Positions 1 to 8,352 of a DNA stretch of 64,000 nt are shown here, piece by piece. The position numbers and the translations under genes were made by a program. The notes beneath the pieces are model-generated. The model worked only from the letters and a program-made list of their open reading frames with translations. It was not told the origin of the DNA and ran no database searches. Position 1 is the first letter of the stretch. Each line of letters opens with the position of its first letter. Origin of the DNA: an uncultured Paracoccaceae bacterium (GTDB lineage Bacteria; Pseudomonadota; Alphaproteobacteria; Rhodobacterales; Rhodobacteraceae). The DNA is taken from NCBI GenBank assembly GCA_913041145.1, contig CAJWHE010000002.1, positions 82,512-146,511 of the forward strand, in the 5' to 3' direction.

Positions 1-1165
1 CGGCGACTAAGCCCTGAGCTGCCGCCTCTTCGTATCCTGTTGTCCCGTTAATTTGGCCCGCCAGATACAAACCCTTAATGTTTTTTAGCTCCAAGCTCTT
101 CGTTAAAGCGCGTGGGTCAACGTAATCGTACTCAATCGCATACCCCGGTTGTATTATACGTGCTGCCTCAAGCCCAACTATCGACCGTACATACTTATCT
201 TGAACGTCTTCAGGCAGAGATGTCGAAATTCCATTTGGATATACTGTATGATCATTTAAACCTTCTGGTTCAAGAAAAATTTGATGTTCGTTTTTATCAG
301 GGAAACGTACAACTTTATCCTCAATTGATGGGCAGTATCGAGGACCAGTACTATCAATTTTTCCACCGTAAATTGCTGATTTATCAAGATTTTCTCTAAT
401 TATATCATGCGTTTTATTATTTGTGTGTGTTAACCCACAAGAAACCTGCCTAATAGATGGCTTCTTTGATAAAAAGGAAAACATACTAGGGTCATTATCC
501 CCAGGTTGAGATTCTAAAGCTGACCAATTTATGGTTCGACCATCTAATCGAGGGGGTGTTCCAGTTTTAAGGCGACCAAGTGGGAGTTGAAACGTTTCCA
601 TACGCTCCGCAAGTGTAATAGAAGGCTCATCACCAAGCCGGCCCCCAGAAGTCTTTTGTTCCCCGACATGCATAACACCTCTCAAAAAAGTTCCAGTTGT
701 CAAAATAACAGCTTTACTCTTGATTATAGATTCATCTTTTAGTTTAACTCCTAGAACCGTATCCTTACTCACATAGAAGTCAGAAACTTCGCCCTCTAAA
801 ACCGACAGGTTTTCTTGAAGGTTAAGAAGTTTTTGAACACTGTGTCGATAAACGTTACGGTCAGCTTGTGCCCTGGGACCCTGGACTGCTGGCCCCTTAC
901 CCCTGTTTAGAAGACGAAACTGTATTCCTGCTTGGTCTGCCGCAAGGCCCATTATTCCGTCCATAGAATCAATTTCTCTAACTAAGTGTCCCTTTCCAAG
1001 ACCGCCTATGGCAGGATTACAGGACATGACACCAATAGTCTCTACTTTGTGGGTTATTAAAAGGACCTGAACTCCCATGCGGGCTGCAGCATGTGCTGCT
1101 TCCGCCCCGGCGTGACCACCACCAACAACTATTACATCAAACTGACCTTGTTTCACGTGAAACAT
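1..1165 (-). CDS. mnmG: MnmG (GidA), tRNA uridine 5-carboxymethylaminomethyl modification enzyme, partial
   Basis: FAD-dependent subunit of the MnmE-MnmG complex that modifies the wobble uridine (U34) of several tRNAs in the cytoplasm. The N-terminal 388 codons are present and the C-terminal part lies beyond the window edge. The FAD-binding Rossmann motif GGGHAG is at residues 15-20, followed by the family signatures [15 protein letters not shown] and [14 protein letters not shown]. It follows mnmE by 4 nt in the same direction. Start choice: an AGGAGG Shine-Dalgarno touches the ATG at 1165 with no spacer, whereas GTG at 1156 (three codons on) has a 9-nt spacer and may be the real start. The first codons contain a parS site. 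Confidence 0.95.
   Translation of the reverse strand, partial: MFHVKQGQFDVIVVGGGHAGAEAAHAAARMGVQVLLITHKVETIGVMSCNPAIGGLGKGHLVREIDSMDGIMGLAADQAGIQFRLLNRGKGPAVQGPRAQADRNVYRHSVQKLLNLQENLSVLEGEVSDFYVSKDTVLGVKLKDESIIKSKAVILTTGTFLRGVMHVGEQKTSGGRLGDEPSITLAERMETFQLPLGRLKTGTPPRLDGRTINWSALESQPGDNDPSMFSFLSKKPSIRQVSCGLTHTNNKTHDIIRENLDKSAIYGGKIDSTGPRYCPSIEDKVVRFPDKNEHQIFLEPEGLNDHTVYPNGISTSLPEDVQDKYVRSIVGLEAARIIQPGYAIEYDYVDPRALTKSLELKNIKGLYLAGQINGTTGYEEAAAQGLVA
1149..1164. other. parS: parS centromere site (ParB binding palindrome)
   Basis: The sequence TGTTTCACGTGAAACA is a perfect 16-bp palindrome identical to the bacterial chromosomal parS consensus bound by ParB. It overlaps the start of mnmG, encoding Phe-His-Val-Lys of the ATG-initiated reading. 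It lies about 3.1 kb from the probable replication origin at 4.3-4.6 kb. parA/parB usually follow mnmG-rsmG in alphaproteobacteria, just outside this window. Confidence 0.9.
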
Positions 1166-1169
1166 CCTC

Positions 1170-2450
1170 CTATTTTCCGATACAAAAGTTTGCAAATATT
1201 TCATCTAATAGATCTTCGACACCCACACTGCCCACCATAGTTTCTAAGGCTATAATACCGGACCGCAACTCTTCTGCAGCAATCTCGGAACGAACCACAT
1301 CTCTTTTTAACTCTTTTTTACAATTTTTTAAAGCGCCAACCGATACTATCATTGCTCTTCTGTGTCTTTCATTGGTCGCTATTCCAGCCCCCAAAGCCAG
1401 TTTTGAAAGTTTTTCTGACACTAAATCAATTAGTTCTGGTACTCCATAACCAGTTAGCCCTGAAACACCTATTCCAGAAAGGTCGCCCTTTGAAGCAATT
1501 TCTATATCCAACTCTTGTTTAACAATAAACTCTTTAAGGGTTTCTTCTCCAGTTAAAAAGATTCGTAAGTCTGCTGTTTCGGCTCGATCTCGCGCTCTCT
1601 TAATCCCAAGAATTTCGACTTCATTTTGTGTTTCTCTTAGGCCTGCAGTATCCAAAAATGTAACTGGTAATCCATTTAAATCCATACGGACCTCAATTAC
1701 ATCCCGTGTGGTTCCCGCGACCTTTGATGTTATAGCTGCTTCTCGACCTGCTAAAGCATTAATGAGAGTTGATTTCCCAACGTTTGGAGTCCCTATAATT
1801 GCTACCTCAAATCCTGACCTGACTCTTTCTGATAGTTTAGTTGAATCAATCTCCTTTTCTAACTCAACAATAGTTTTTGTGACCAGACCCAATACTCTTC
1901 CAATAAGTCCTGTCGGTATATCTTCTTCTGAAAAATCTATTGTAACTTCAATAAGAGATCCCGCCTGTATTAGGTAAGCCCTCCACTCTATTACTTTTTT
2001 TCCAATTGATCCATCAAAAACCCTTAATGCTTGCTTCCTCTGTGCTTCTGTCTCCGCGTTGATAAGATCTGCTAAGCCCTCTATCTGTGCAATATCTAAA
2101 CGATTGTTCTCTAGTGCTCGGCGAGTAAACTCACCAGGCTTCGCTTCCCTATGGTTAGGCTGTAAAATAAGTTCGCTTAATAGTTTACTTATAACTGCTA
2201 TACTACCATGCAAATGGTACTCAACAACAGTCTCACCTGTAAAACTTGCCCCTGTTTCAAAAAACAAAATTAAAGCCCTATCAATTAATTCACCGTTTTG
2301 ATCTTTAAGCCCTTTTAATACTGGCTGACCTGTACGAGGTTTAAACCCAGCTATCTTTTTACAAGAATCTACCGCTGCGTTACCCGAGACACGAATAACA
2401 GATATACCTGCCTTACCGTAAGCTGTTGATAGCGAAAAAATTGTGTCCAT
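1170..2450 (-). CDS. mnmE: MnmE (TrmE), tRNA modification GTPase
   Basis: GTPase partner of MnmG in the synthesis of 5-carboxymethylaminomethyl-uridine at tRNA position 34. The 426-residue protein has the N-terminal tetrahydrofolate-binding TrmE domain starting [15 protein letters not shown], then a central helical domain interrupted by a Ras-like G domain with the P-loop GTPNVGKST near residue 220 and switch motif DTAGL. It ends with the catalytic C-terminal motif CIGK (the family's C-x-G-K). mnmG follows directly, so the two subunits are co-transcribed. The length is slightly below the usual ~450 residues, but no domain is missing. Confidence 0.96.
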   Translation of the reverse strand: MDTIFSLSTAYGKAGISVIRVSGNAAVDSCKKIAGFKPRTGQPVLKGLKDQNGELIDRALILFFETGASFTGETVVEYHLHGSIAVISKLLSELILQPNHREAKPGEFTRRALENNRLDIAQIEGLADLINAETEAQRKQALRVFDGSIGKKVIEWRAYLIQAGSLIEVTIDFSEEDIPTGLIGRVLGLVTKTIVELEKEIDSTKLSERVRSGFEVAIIGTPNVGKSTLINALAGREAAITSKVAGTTRDVIEVRMDLNGLPVTFLDTAGLRETQNEVEILGIKRARDRAETADLRIFLTGEETLKEFIVKQELDIEIASKGDLSGIGVSGLTGYGVPELIDLVSEKLSKLALGAGIATNERHRRAMIVSVGALKNCKKELKRDVVRSEIAAEELRSGIIALETMVGSVGVEDLLDEIFANFCIGK

Positions 2451-2473
2451 AAAATTATAAGTAACTGATTTTA

Positions 2474-3745
2474 TTACGTATTCATTGAGTCAAAAAATTC
2501 AGTGTTATTCTTTGTTTGTTTTAGTTTTCCTATTAAAAATTCTATCGCATCTGTGGTACCCATAGGGTTTAAAATTCGTCTAAGAACAAATGTTTTTTGT
2601 AAATCAGCTTTACTTACTAATAGTTCTTCTTTTCTGGTGCCTGACTTTAATATGTCCATAGATGGATACACGCGCTTATCAGCAACCTTTCTATCTAAAA
2701 CTATTTCAGAGTTACCTGTACCCTTGAACTCTTCAAAAATAACCTCATCCATTCGAGAGCCAGTATCTATTAGTGCTGTAGCAATTATAGTAAGTGATCC
2801 CCCTTCTTCAATATTTCGAGCAGCACCAAAAAACCTTTTTGGTCTTTGCAAGGCATTTGCATCTACACCACCAGTCAACACCTTTCCTGATGATGGGACA
2901 ACTGTGTTAAAAGCTCTTCCTAGGCGGGTTATTGAATCTAAAAGTATAACAACGTCTCTTTTATGTTCTACAAGTCTTTTAGCTTTTTCTATAACCATCT
3001 CTGACACGCCAACGTGTCTTGTAGCCGGTTCGTCAAAAGTTGAGCTTACAACCTCTCCTTTTACAGATCTTTGCATATCCGTAACTTCTTCTGGCCTTTC
3101 ATCAACTAGTAAAACTATTAAAAAACATTCCGGATGATTTTTTTCAATTGAATTCGCTATGTTTTGAAGCAATACTGTTTTACCAGTCCTAGGAGGCGCA
3201 ACTATTAAGCACCTTTGGCCTTTCCCTATGGGGGCTACTAAGTCTATAATTCTAGCAGACCGGTCCTTAATAGTGGGGTCCTCTATTTCCATTGTTAAAC
3301 GTTCATCCGGATATAGGGGTGTTAAGTTATCAAAACTAACTTTATGGCGCGATTTCTCAGGCTCTTCAAAATTGATTCTGGTGACCTCTGTCACGGTAAA
3401 ATACTTTTCATTTTCAACTGGAGAACACATAACCCCTTCAACAGTATCACCAGTTCTCAACGAGAAATTCCGGATCATATCAGGTGATAGATAAATATCA
3501 TCTGGGCCGGGTAAGTAATTTGCTTCTGGAGATCTTAAAAACCCAAAACCATCTTGTAATACTTCTAGTACTCCATCCCCTGAAATAACCCACCCATCTT
3601 CTGCTCTCTCTTTTAAAATAGAGAACATTAAGTCACCTTTTCTCATTGTAGACGCGTTTTCGATTTCTAAATCTTTTGCCATACTAACTAAATCAGCAGG
3701 AGTATGTTTTTTTAGCTCAACAAGGTTAAGACTGTTTTCAGCCAT
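2474..3745 (-). CDS. rho: Transcription termination factor Rho
   Basis: Hexameric RNA-dependent ATPase/helicase that releases RNA polymerase at Rho-dependent terminators. The 423 residues contain an N-terminal Rho_N helix bundle, the RNA-binding cold-shock-like domain with [18 protein letters not shown], and the RecA-type ATPase core with P-loop APPRTGKT near residue 185, then [14 protein letters not shown] and [11 protein letters not shown]. The ATG is preceded by AGAGGAT at a 9-nt spacing. It is followed by mnmE after 23 bp. The order rho-mnmE-mnmG next to the origin is typical of alphaproteobacteria. Confidence 0.97.
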   Translation of the reverse strand: MAENSLNLVELKKHTPADLVSMAKDLEIENASTMRKGDLMFSILKERAEDGWVISGDGVLEVLQDGFGFLRSPEANYLPGPDDIYLSPDMIRNFSLRTGDTVEGVMCSPVENEKYFTVTEVTRINFEEPEKSRHKVSFDNLTPLYPDERLTMEIEDPTIKDRSARIIDLVAPIGKGQRCLIVAPPRTGKTVLLQNIANSIEKNHPECFLIVLLVDERPEEVTDMQRSVKGEVVSSTFDEPATRHVGVSEMVIEKAKRLVEHKRDVVILLDSITRLGRAFNTVVPSSGKVLTGGVDANALQRPKRFFGAARNIEEGGSLTIIATALIDTGSRMDEVIFEEFKGTGNSEIVLDRKVADKRVYPSMDILKSGTRKEELLVSKADLQKTFVLRRILNPMGTTDAIEFLIGKLKQTKNNTEFFDSMNT

Positions 3746-3842
3746 AGTGTTTATCCTCTTTTGAATTTTATTTTGAAAATATACTAACCGGACGGCAGCA
3801 AATTCTGACTTACCTCTATTCTACTTCTAAGTCAATTTTTCT

Positions 3843-4295
3843 TTAAAACGGCTTTATAATAACACTCAAAACTATTACTATTAATAAAATTGTTGGAACT
3901 TCATTCAAAAATCTAAAGTATCTACCAGTTTTAACATTATTAAAATTGAGAAAATTTTTATAAGTAATATTTAAATAAAAATGATAATAAGTAAGAATTA
4001 CTAAAGACATTAATTTAATCCAGGGCCAATATAAACCCCAATCTATTACACCAGGAGTAAAAACTAATAAAATACCGAATATCCATGAAGCAATTAACGC
4101 CGGTTTCATTATATAATGTAATAGCTTCATTTCCATAATTAAAAATGTATTATACTGAACAGATTTTATATCTGAAGTCTCAACGTGGTAAACAAATAGT
4201 CTTGGCAAGTAAAATAGACCGACCATCCAACAAATAACAGATATAATGTGAGCGGCTTTTATCCATAAATAATACTCTATTAAAATGGTGCTCAT
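3843..4295 (-). CDS. hemJ: HemJ, protoporphyrinogen IX oxidase (membrane)
   Basis: Integral inner-membrane enzyme (UPF0093 family) that oxidises protoporphyrinogen IX to protoporphyrin IX in haem synthesis in most alphaproteobacteria. The product of 150 residues has about four hydrophobic helices; IKAAHIISVICWMVGLFYLP near the N-terminus with its conserved His, and MEMKLLHYIMKP, are family signatures. The frame stays open 39 codons upstream, but that segment is low-complexity and lies in the origin region, so I place the start at the ATG at 4295. It supplies the substrate for hemH at 21.9 kb. Transcription points away from the origin. Confidence 0.88.
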   Translation of the reverse strand: MSTILIEYYLWIKAAHIISVICWMVGLFYLPRLFVYHVETSDIKSVQYNTFLIMEMKLLHYIMKPALIASWIFGILLVFTPGVIDWGLYWPWIKLMSLVILTYYHFYLNITYKNFLNFNNVKTGRYFRFLNEVPTILLIVIVLSVIIKPF

Positions 4296-4618
4296 AATTT
4301 TTACTGCTTTCTTCTTTAATACTACTATATAAATATATTTATATATAAAGAAAGTAGTAGTTGATGGTGTTGTGGATAAGAGGGATAAAATATTTATGCA
4401 CATACTTATCAAATATAAATAAATAAATAAAAGGCTACAGGGCTAGATTATAATCGCTGATACAAACTTATGCAGTGTCTGTTATTAAAGAATATGAACA
4501 ACCTAAAAAAATTTAATAACAAGTGGATTAATATGAATAAGAAAAAATGATTAAGTATTATGTGTAATTACTACCTTTATACACATATAAAACACCACTA
4601 ATAATACAGGTTATTAAC
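4296..4618. other. oriC: Probable chromosomal replication origin (oriC)
   Basis: This 323-bp AT-rich gap separates leftward hemJ from rightward maf. It contains three exact matches to the DnaA box TTATNCACA: 4371-4379 (minus, TTATCCACA), 4394-4402 (plus, TTATGCACA) and 4577-4585 (plus, TTATACACA). A 23-bp run of pure A/T at 4327-4349, flanked by the inverted repeat TACTACT (4320-4326) / AGTAGTA (4353-4359), would suit a DNA unwinding element. A further box with one mismatch (TTATCCATA) lies at 4259-4267 inside hemJ. A 9-bp inverted repeat GTTATTAAA/TTTAATAAC is at 4481-4489 and 4512-4520. Genes on both sides run outward, and the neighbourhood (rho on one side, maf-coaE-dnaQ on the other) matches the known origin locus of Caulobacter and relatives. 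Confidence 0.82.
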
Positions 4619-5221
4619 ATGAAAATAAATATAATATTAGCATCTGGGTCTCATATAAGAGCAACACTATTACGAAGTTCGGGTGTAGTTTTCGATGTAA
4701 AAAAACATAAAATAGACGAGGATAAAGAAAAAAAAACCTTAATTAAAAATAATATTATAACAAAAGAAATATCTATGACTCTCGCAAAAAGGAAAGGAAT
4801 GTGTGTTTCGAAAAATTATAAAAACTCTTTCATTATAGGTTGCGATCAAGTCCTTGTTTTAAATAATTTAATCTTCTCTAAAGCGAAAAACCCCTCTGAC
4901 TTGAAACAACAGCTCTTATTGCTTAACGGAAAAAGCCATAAGTTATACTCGTCTTGTGTTGTCTTATATCAGGAGGAAATAGTTTGGTCACATACAGCAG
5001 AAATAGTGTTACTTATGAGAGAATTAAGTCAAAGAGAAATAAATACTTATGTTGATAAAAACTGGCAAAGTGTAAAAAATAGTGTTGGAGGTTACCTTAT
5101 AGAATCAACCGGAAAGAAATTATTTAAAACTATACATGGAGACTACTTTTCAGCGTTAGGTTTACCTATAATAGAGTTACTAAATTTTTTGATTTCCAAA
5201 AAAGCTGTAAATATTGTGTAA
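4619..5221 (+). CDS. maf: Maf family nucleoside triphosphate pyrophosphatase
   Basis: Maf-type house-cleaning enzyme that hydrolyses non-canonical or modified nucleoside triphosphates to the monophosphate. The 200-residue product begins with the family motif ILASGSHIRATLL (usual form ILASxSPRRxxLL), has the catalytic-base region IIGCDQVLV, and near the C-terminus VGGYLIESTGKKLFKTIHGDYFSALGLP. It is the first gene to the right of the origin and is followed by coaE after 24 bp. It is lysine-rich, diverges from the family at several usually conserved positions (the SPRR motif reads SHIR), and its exact substrate is not predictable. Confidence 0.85.
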   Translation: MKINIILASGSHIRATLLRSSGVVFDVKKHKIDEDKEKKTLIKNNIITKEISMTLAKRKGMCVSKNYKNSFIIGCDQVLVLNNLIFSKAKNPSDLKQQLLLLNGKSHKLYSSCVVLYQEEIVWSHTAEIVLLMRELSQREINTYVDKNWQSVKNSVGGYLIESTGKKLFKTIHGDYFSALGLPIIELLNFLISKKAVNIV

Positions 5222-5245
5222 AAGATTAAGAAAGTTTTTAAATTT

Positions 5246-5842
5246 ATGGGAAAATTAATAAAAATCGGTCTAACAGGATGCATAGGTATGGGGAAAAGCA
5301 CAACTTTAAAAATGTTTGAAGACGAGGGAATTTTAACATGGAGTGCAGACGAAGCTGTTAGCCGACTATACGAAAAAGATGGGGAAGCTGTTTTAAAGGT
5401 CCAATCTCTAACACCCGAAAGTATTGTTAATAATTCTGTTTCGAGAGAGAACTTGAGAGAACAAGTAAAAAAAAGGCCAGAAATATTATTATCCTTAGAG
5501 TTAATAGTTAACCCACTTATTAAAACTGATAGGGAAAATTTCCTTCGTTCTAATAGCCAAGAAAAAGCAGTAGTCTTAGATTTACCTCTATTGTTTGAGA
5601 ACAAAATGGAATCAGATTTTGATAAAATTGTAGTCGTAAGCGCTTCGGCGAGGGTACAAAAAGAAAGAGTTCTTAGTCGTAACACTATGGATATTAAATT
5701 ATTAAATATAATAAAGTCTAAACAAATATCTGATAAAGAAAAAAGATCTAGGGCAGACTTTATTTTTGAAACAACATCAATCGAAAGAACAAAAGAAGAT
5801 GTTAAGAAATTTTTAAAAGAAGTAGGTATTAGCAATGCGTGA
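5246..5842 (+). CDS. coaE: Dephospho-CoA kinase
   Basis: Last step of coenzyme A synthesis: ATP-dependent phosphorylation of the 3'-hydroxyl of dephospho-CoA. The 198 residues start with KIGLTGCIGMGKSTTLKMF, which carries the P-loop GCIGMGKS at residues 11-18, followed by the substrate-binding DEAV and the conserved VVLDLPLLFE motif. It overlaps the start of dnaQ by 8 bp and follows maf closely, so the three form one operon running away from the origin. In many relatives aroE stands between maf and coaE; it is absent here. Confidence 0.93.
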   Translation: MGKLIKIGLTGCIGMGKSTTLKMFEDEGILTWSADEAVSRLYEKDGEAVLKVQSLTPESIVNNSVSRENLREQVKKRPEILLSLELIVNPLIKTDRENFLRSNSQEKAVVLDLPLLFENKMESDFDKIVVVSASARVQKERVLSRNTMDIKLLNIIKSKQISDKEKRSRADFIFETTSIERTKEDVKKFLKEVGISNA

Positions 5843-6530
5843 AATTGTAATGGACACAGAAACTACCGGACTCGATCCCTACCAGGGTCATAAAATAGTA
5901 GAAATAGGAGCAATCGAATTATTAAACCATATTCCGACAGGCAGAACTTTTCATAAATATATAGATCCAAGAAGGATAATGCCAAAAGAGGCATTTGATG
6001 TTCATGGGCTAGATAATGAATTTTTAAAAGGAAAGCCAGTATTCAAAGATATTGCTGATATGTTTTTAGAGTTTATAGAAGATTCTACCTTAGTAATACA
6101 CAATGCGAATTTTGACATTAAGTTCTTAAACCATGAGTTAGACTCTATAAGCTTGAAAGCGTTAAAAAAGGATAGAGTTCTTGACACATTAGCGTTAGCA
6201 AGAAAAAAATTTCCGGGGTCTCCAGCATCTCTTGATGCTTTATCTAGGCGTTTCAAAGTTGACCTTTCTAAACGAGAAAAGCACGGTGCACTTTTAGACA
6301 GTGAAATTCTAGCAGCGGTCTATTTGGAGTTAATAGGTGGTAGACAACCTGACTTGATTTTAACTTCAGAGGGTGGGAGGTCTTCTAATATAAGACCAAT
6401 AGGAAATCTTACACCACTAAGTAGAGAAAATCCCTTACCAGAACGTATTACAACTTCTGAAACGGAAGCACATAAAACCTTTTTAAAAAGCTTTTCTAAC
6501 GAGGCATTATGGAATAAATTAACTAATTAA
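5835..6530 (+). CDS. dnaQ: DNA polymerase III epsilon subunit (3'-5' proofreading exonuclease)
   Basis: Proofreading subunit of the replicative polymerase. The 231 residues contain the DEDDh exonuclease motifs: Exo I DTETTGLD at residues 7-14, Exo II HNANFDIKFL, and Exo III HGALLDSEILAAVY. The C-terminal tail, which in this family binds the alpha subunit, runs to the end without a known domain. Its ATG lies inside the 3' end of coaE (8-bp overlap), suggesting translational coupling. It converges on secB with an 8-bp overlap. Confidence 0.95.
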   Translation: MREIVMDTETTGLDPYQGHKIVEIGAIELLNHIPTGRTFHKYIDPRRIMPKEAFDVHGLDNEFLKGKPVFKDIADMFLEFIEDSTLVIHNANFDIKFLNHELDSISLKALKKDRVLDTLALARKKFPGSPASLDALSRRFKVDLSKREKHGALLDSEILAAVYLELIGGRQPDLILTSEGGRSSNIRPIGNLTPLSRENPLPERITTSETEAHKTFLKSFSNEALWNKLTN

Positions 6531-7014
6531 TCTCTGAATTTTTTATTGCTTTTCGTTCAACCCCGGCTTGATACATAGATAAAAAATCAATTTGTTCTAA
6601 ATTTAAAGGAGGGAAGCCACCGTCTCTTGTCACATCACTTATAATTCTCCTTAAATACGGGAACATAATACGAGGACATTCTACTAACAGATAGGGTTGG
6701 AGTTGTTCTGGAGCGATATTAGTTATTTCAAATATGCCTCCATACTCTAGCTCTAAAATAAATATCACCTCTTCAGACTTTGGTGTTTTTGAAGAAACAC
6801 TTACTTTTATAATAAGATCATACTGATTCTCTGCCTGTCGTTTCTTCCCCTCTAAGCCGATACTTACTTGTATATCTGGCTTTAAGTTTTGCTCGCTAAT
6901 ACCGTTTTGTGCGGCAATATTTTCGAAAGACAAGTCCTTAATAAATTGATTTAATACCTTCATTTTTGGTGAAGTAGCGTTAAGGGGTACCCGAACATCT
7001 TTATTGTTTGTCAT
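6523..7014 (-). CDS. secB: SecB, protein-export chaperone
   Basis: Tetrameric cytoplasmic chaperone that keeps preproteins unfolded and hands them to SecA. The 163-residue protein shows the family core: VSIGLEGKKRQAENQYDLIIKVSV, LELEYGGIFEI and the CPRIMFPYLRRIISDVTRDGGFPPLNLEQIDFLSMY segment. It sits between dnaQ (convergent, overlapping by 8 bp) and fxsA. Its partner SecA is encoded at 25.8 kb in this window. Confidence 0.95.
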   Translation of the reverse strand: MTNNKDVRVPLNATSPKMKVLNQFIKDLSFENIAAQNGISEQNLKPDIQVSIGLEGKKRQAENQYDLIIKVSVSSKTPKSEEVIFILELEYGGIFEITNIAPEQLQPYLLVECPRIMFPYLRRIISDVTRDGGFPPLNLEQIDFLSMYQAGVERKAIKNSEIN

Positions 7015-7100
7015 TTAGTGCCTCTTCAAAGTCTAACATCTTTTAGTACCATTTCGATTAAAAGGTCTCAAGCTCAGGGGGATAGATTTATTATTAGATC

Positions 7101-7547
7101 TTAAGAGCCTTTATCAAGATCAGAGTATTCACCATCAATAATGGTACTTGAATGTGGTTGTGGTTCTTTTTGGCGAACGCCGTGTGAAGAAAAGGCTTTT
7201 AAACTAATCTTTTTTTGAAGCCATAAATAAAGAAAACCCCTAACTTTTGGAATTAACAAGGAAAAACCTATCGCATCAGTAAAAAAACCTGGCGTTAAAA
7301 GCAATAGGCCAGCCACTAAAATCAGGGCGCCGTGTGCTAAAGACTCTATTGGGTTTTTAAGTTGAGAAAGGTTAGACTGTATTTCTGATAAAATTGCTAA
7401 CCCCTGGGTTTTTACTAAAAAAGTACCAACAATTGCTGTTAAAACAATAATACCTAGAGTATTCCAAAGACCCAAGATGCCACCTAACTGTATAAAAAGC
7501 ATAATTTCTATAATGGGCACTATTACGAATAAAAGGAATAACCACAT
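7101..7547 (-). CDS. fxsA: FxsA family membrane protein
   Basis: Small cytoplasmic-membrane protein of the FxsA family, named for suppression of phage exclusion in E. coli; its normal role is not known. The 148 residues have an N-terminal helix MWLFLLFVIVPIIEIMLFI, a second helix LGIIVLTAIVGTFLVK and a third LVAGLLLLTPGFFTDAIGFSLLIP, then a hydrophilic tail. I use the ATG at 7547, preceded by AGGA at 9 nt, instead of an ATG six codons upstream that has no ribosome-binding site. It is divergent from the Tim44-like gene, as in related genomes. Confidence 0.85.
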   Translation of the reverse strand: MWLFLLFVIVPIIEIMLFIQLGGILGLWNTLGIIVLTAIVGTFLVKTQGLAILSEIQSNLSQLKNPIESLAHGALILVAGLLLLTPGFFTDAIGFSLLIPKVRGFLYLWLQKKISLKAFSSHGVRQKEPQPHSSTIIDGEYSDLDKGS

Positions 7548-7654
7548 ATTTTCATATCCTAACACGACGTTTGTAGAGGTGGACTTGTCTTATACTAACA
7601 CATAGATAGGGATTACATTAGGTTTTATCAATATACGAGTAACAGAGGATTTTC

Positions 7655-8323
7655 ATGAACAACGCAATTATTCAATTACTAATATTAGCAGCAGTGGCTG
7701 TGTTTTTAGTTTTTAGGTTAAAAAATTTATTAGGTACGAGGGATGGCTTCGAGAAGAGCGCAGAGAACACAGTTGTTAAGATACAAGAAAAACGAGTTAA
7801 AAGTCCAAATTTAGAGATTATTAATGGTGGCTTAGATCATGACATTCTAGATCATGTTGAAAAGGAATCAAAAGCAGCACAAAGTCTAAGTTTAATAAAA
7901 GCGAAAGAACCAAAATTTAATGTGGGAGAATTTTTATCTGGTGCTCGAGAAGCATATGAAATGATTCTTTTAGCATTTAAGAATGGTGATATTTCAAATG
8001 TAAAAACTCTTTTGTCAGAAGATGTTAAAGAGGCTTTTTCAAAAGATATAGAGAGAAGAAAAACAAAAGGATTAAATACAGAGATTACTTTTGGTGGTAT
8101 CCGAGCCTTAACAATTGTAGATGCGGATTTTGATCAATCAAGTTCAGAAGTAGAAATCACAATTCGGTTTTTAAGCGATCTAACAGTTGTCGTAAAAAAC
8201 AATAAAGGGAATATAGTAGAGGGTAGTGAAAATGATATTAAGGTTCAAAAAGATGTTTGGACTTTTGGTAGGACTCTCACGTCAAAAAACCCAAACTGGT
8301 TGCTAATAGCTACCGAACTATAA
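7655..8323 (+). CDS. Tim44/TimA-like domain protein
   Basis: Membrane-anchored protein with a Tim44-like C-terminal domain, the bacterial relative of the mitochondrial import motor subunit. The 222 residues begin with one transmembrane segment (IIQLLILAAVAVFLVFRL), followed by a charged linker, and from about residue 85 the domain EFLSGAREAYEMILLAFKNGD...LLSEDVKEAF. CAGAGGA precedes the ATG. It leads a rightward group with mltA and smr. In alphaproteobacteria such proteins have been linked to the inner membrane; a role in protein handling there is inference. Confidence 0.85.
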   Translation: MNNAIIQLLILAAVAVFLVFRLKNLLGTRDGFEKSAENTVVKIQEKRVKSPNLEIINGGLDHDILDHVEKESKAAQSLSLIKAKEPKFNVGEFLSGAREAYEMILLAFKNGDISNVKTLLSEDVKEAFSKDIERRKTKGLNTEITFGGIRALTIVDADFDQSSSEVEITIRFLSDLTVVVKNNKGNIVEGSENDIKVQKDVWTFGRTLTSKNPNWLLIATEL

Positions 8324-8352
8324 GGTAAAAAATTAGCGTATGAGAGATATTT

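Noticed and set aside
1093..1449. Plus-strand ORF containing VSRET from the parS palindrome
   Set aside because: VSRET is the usual parS-encoded peptide of RsmG, which raised the idea of an rsmG fragment, but here it is only the palindrome read antisense to mnmG/mnmE and no other RsmG motif is present.
2502..3137. Plus-strand ORF of 211 codons opposite rho
   Set aside because: It is the antisense shadow of a fully conserved Rho protein and shows only low-complexity Ser/Thr-rich text.
4296..4412. N-terminal extension of hemJ
   Set aside because: The 39 extra residues are low-complexity, overlap the origin elements and are absent from the HemJ family start.
5143..5835. Minus-strand ORF of 230 codons opposite coaE
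   Set aside because: The plus strand encodes a complete dephospho-CoA kinase with all motifs; the antisense frame has no recognisable domain.
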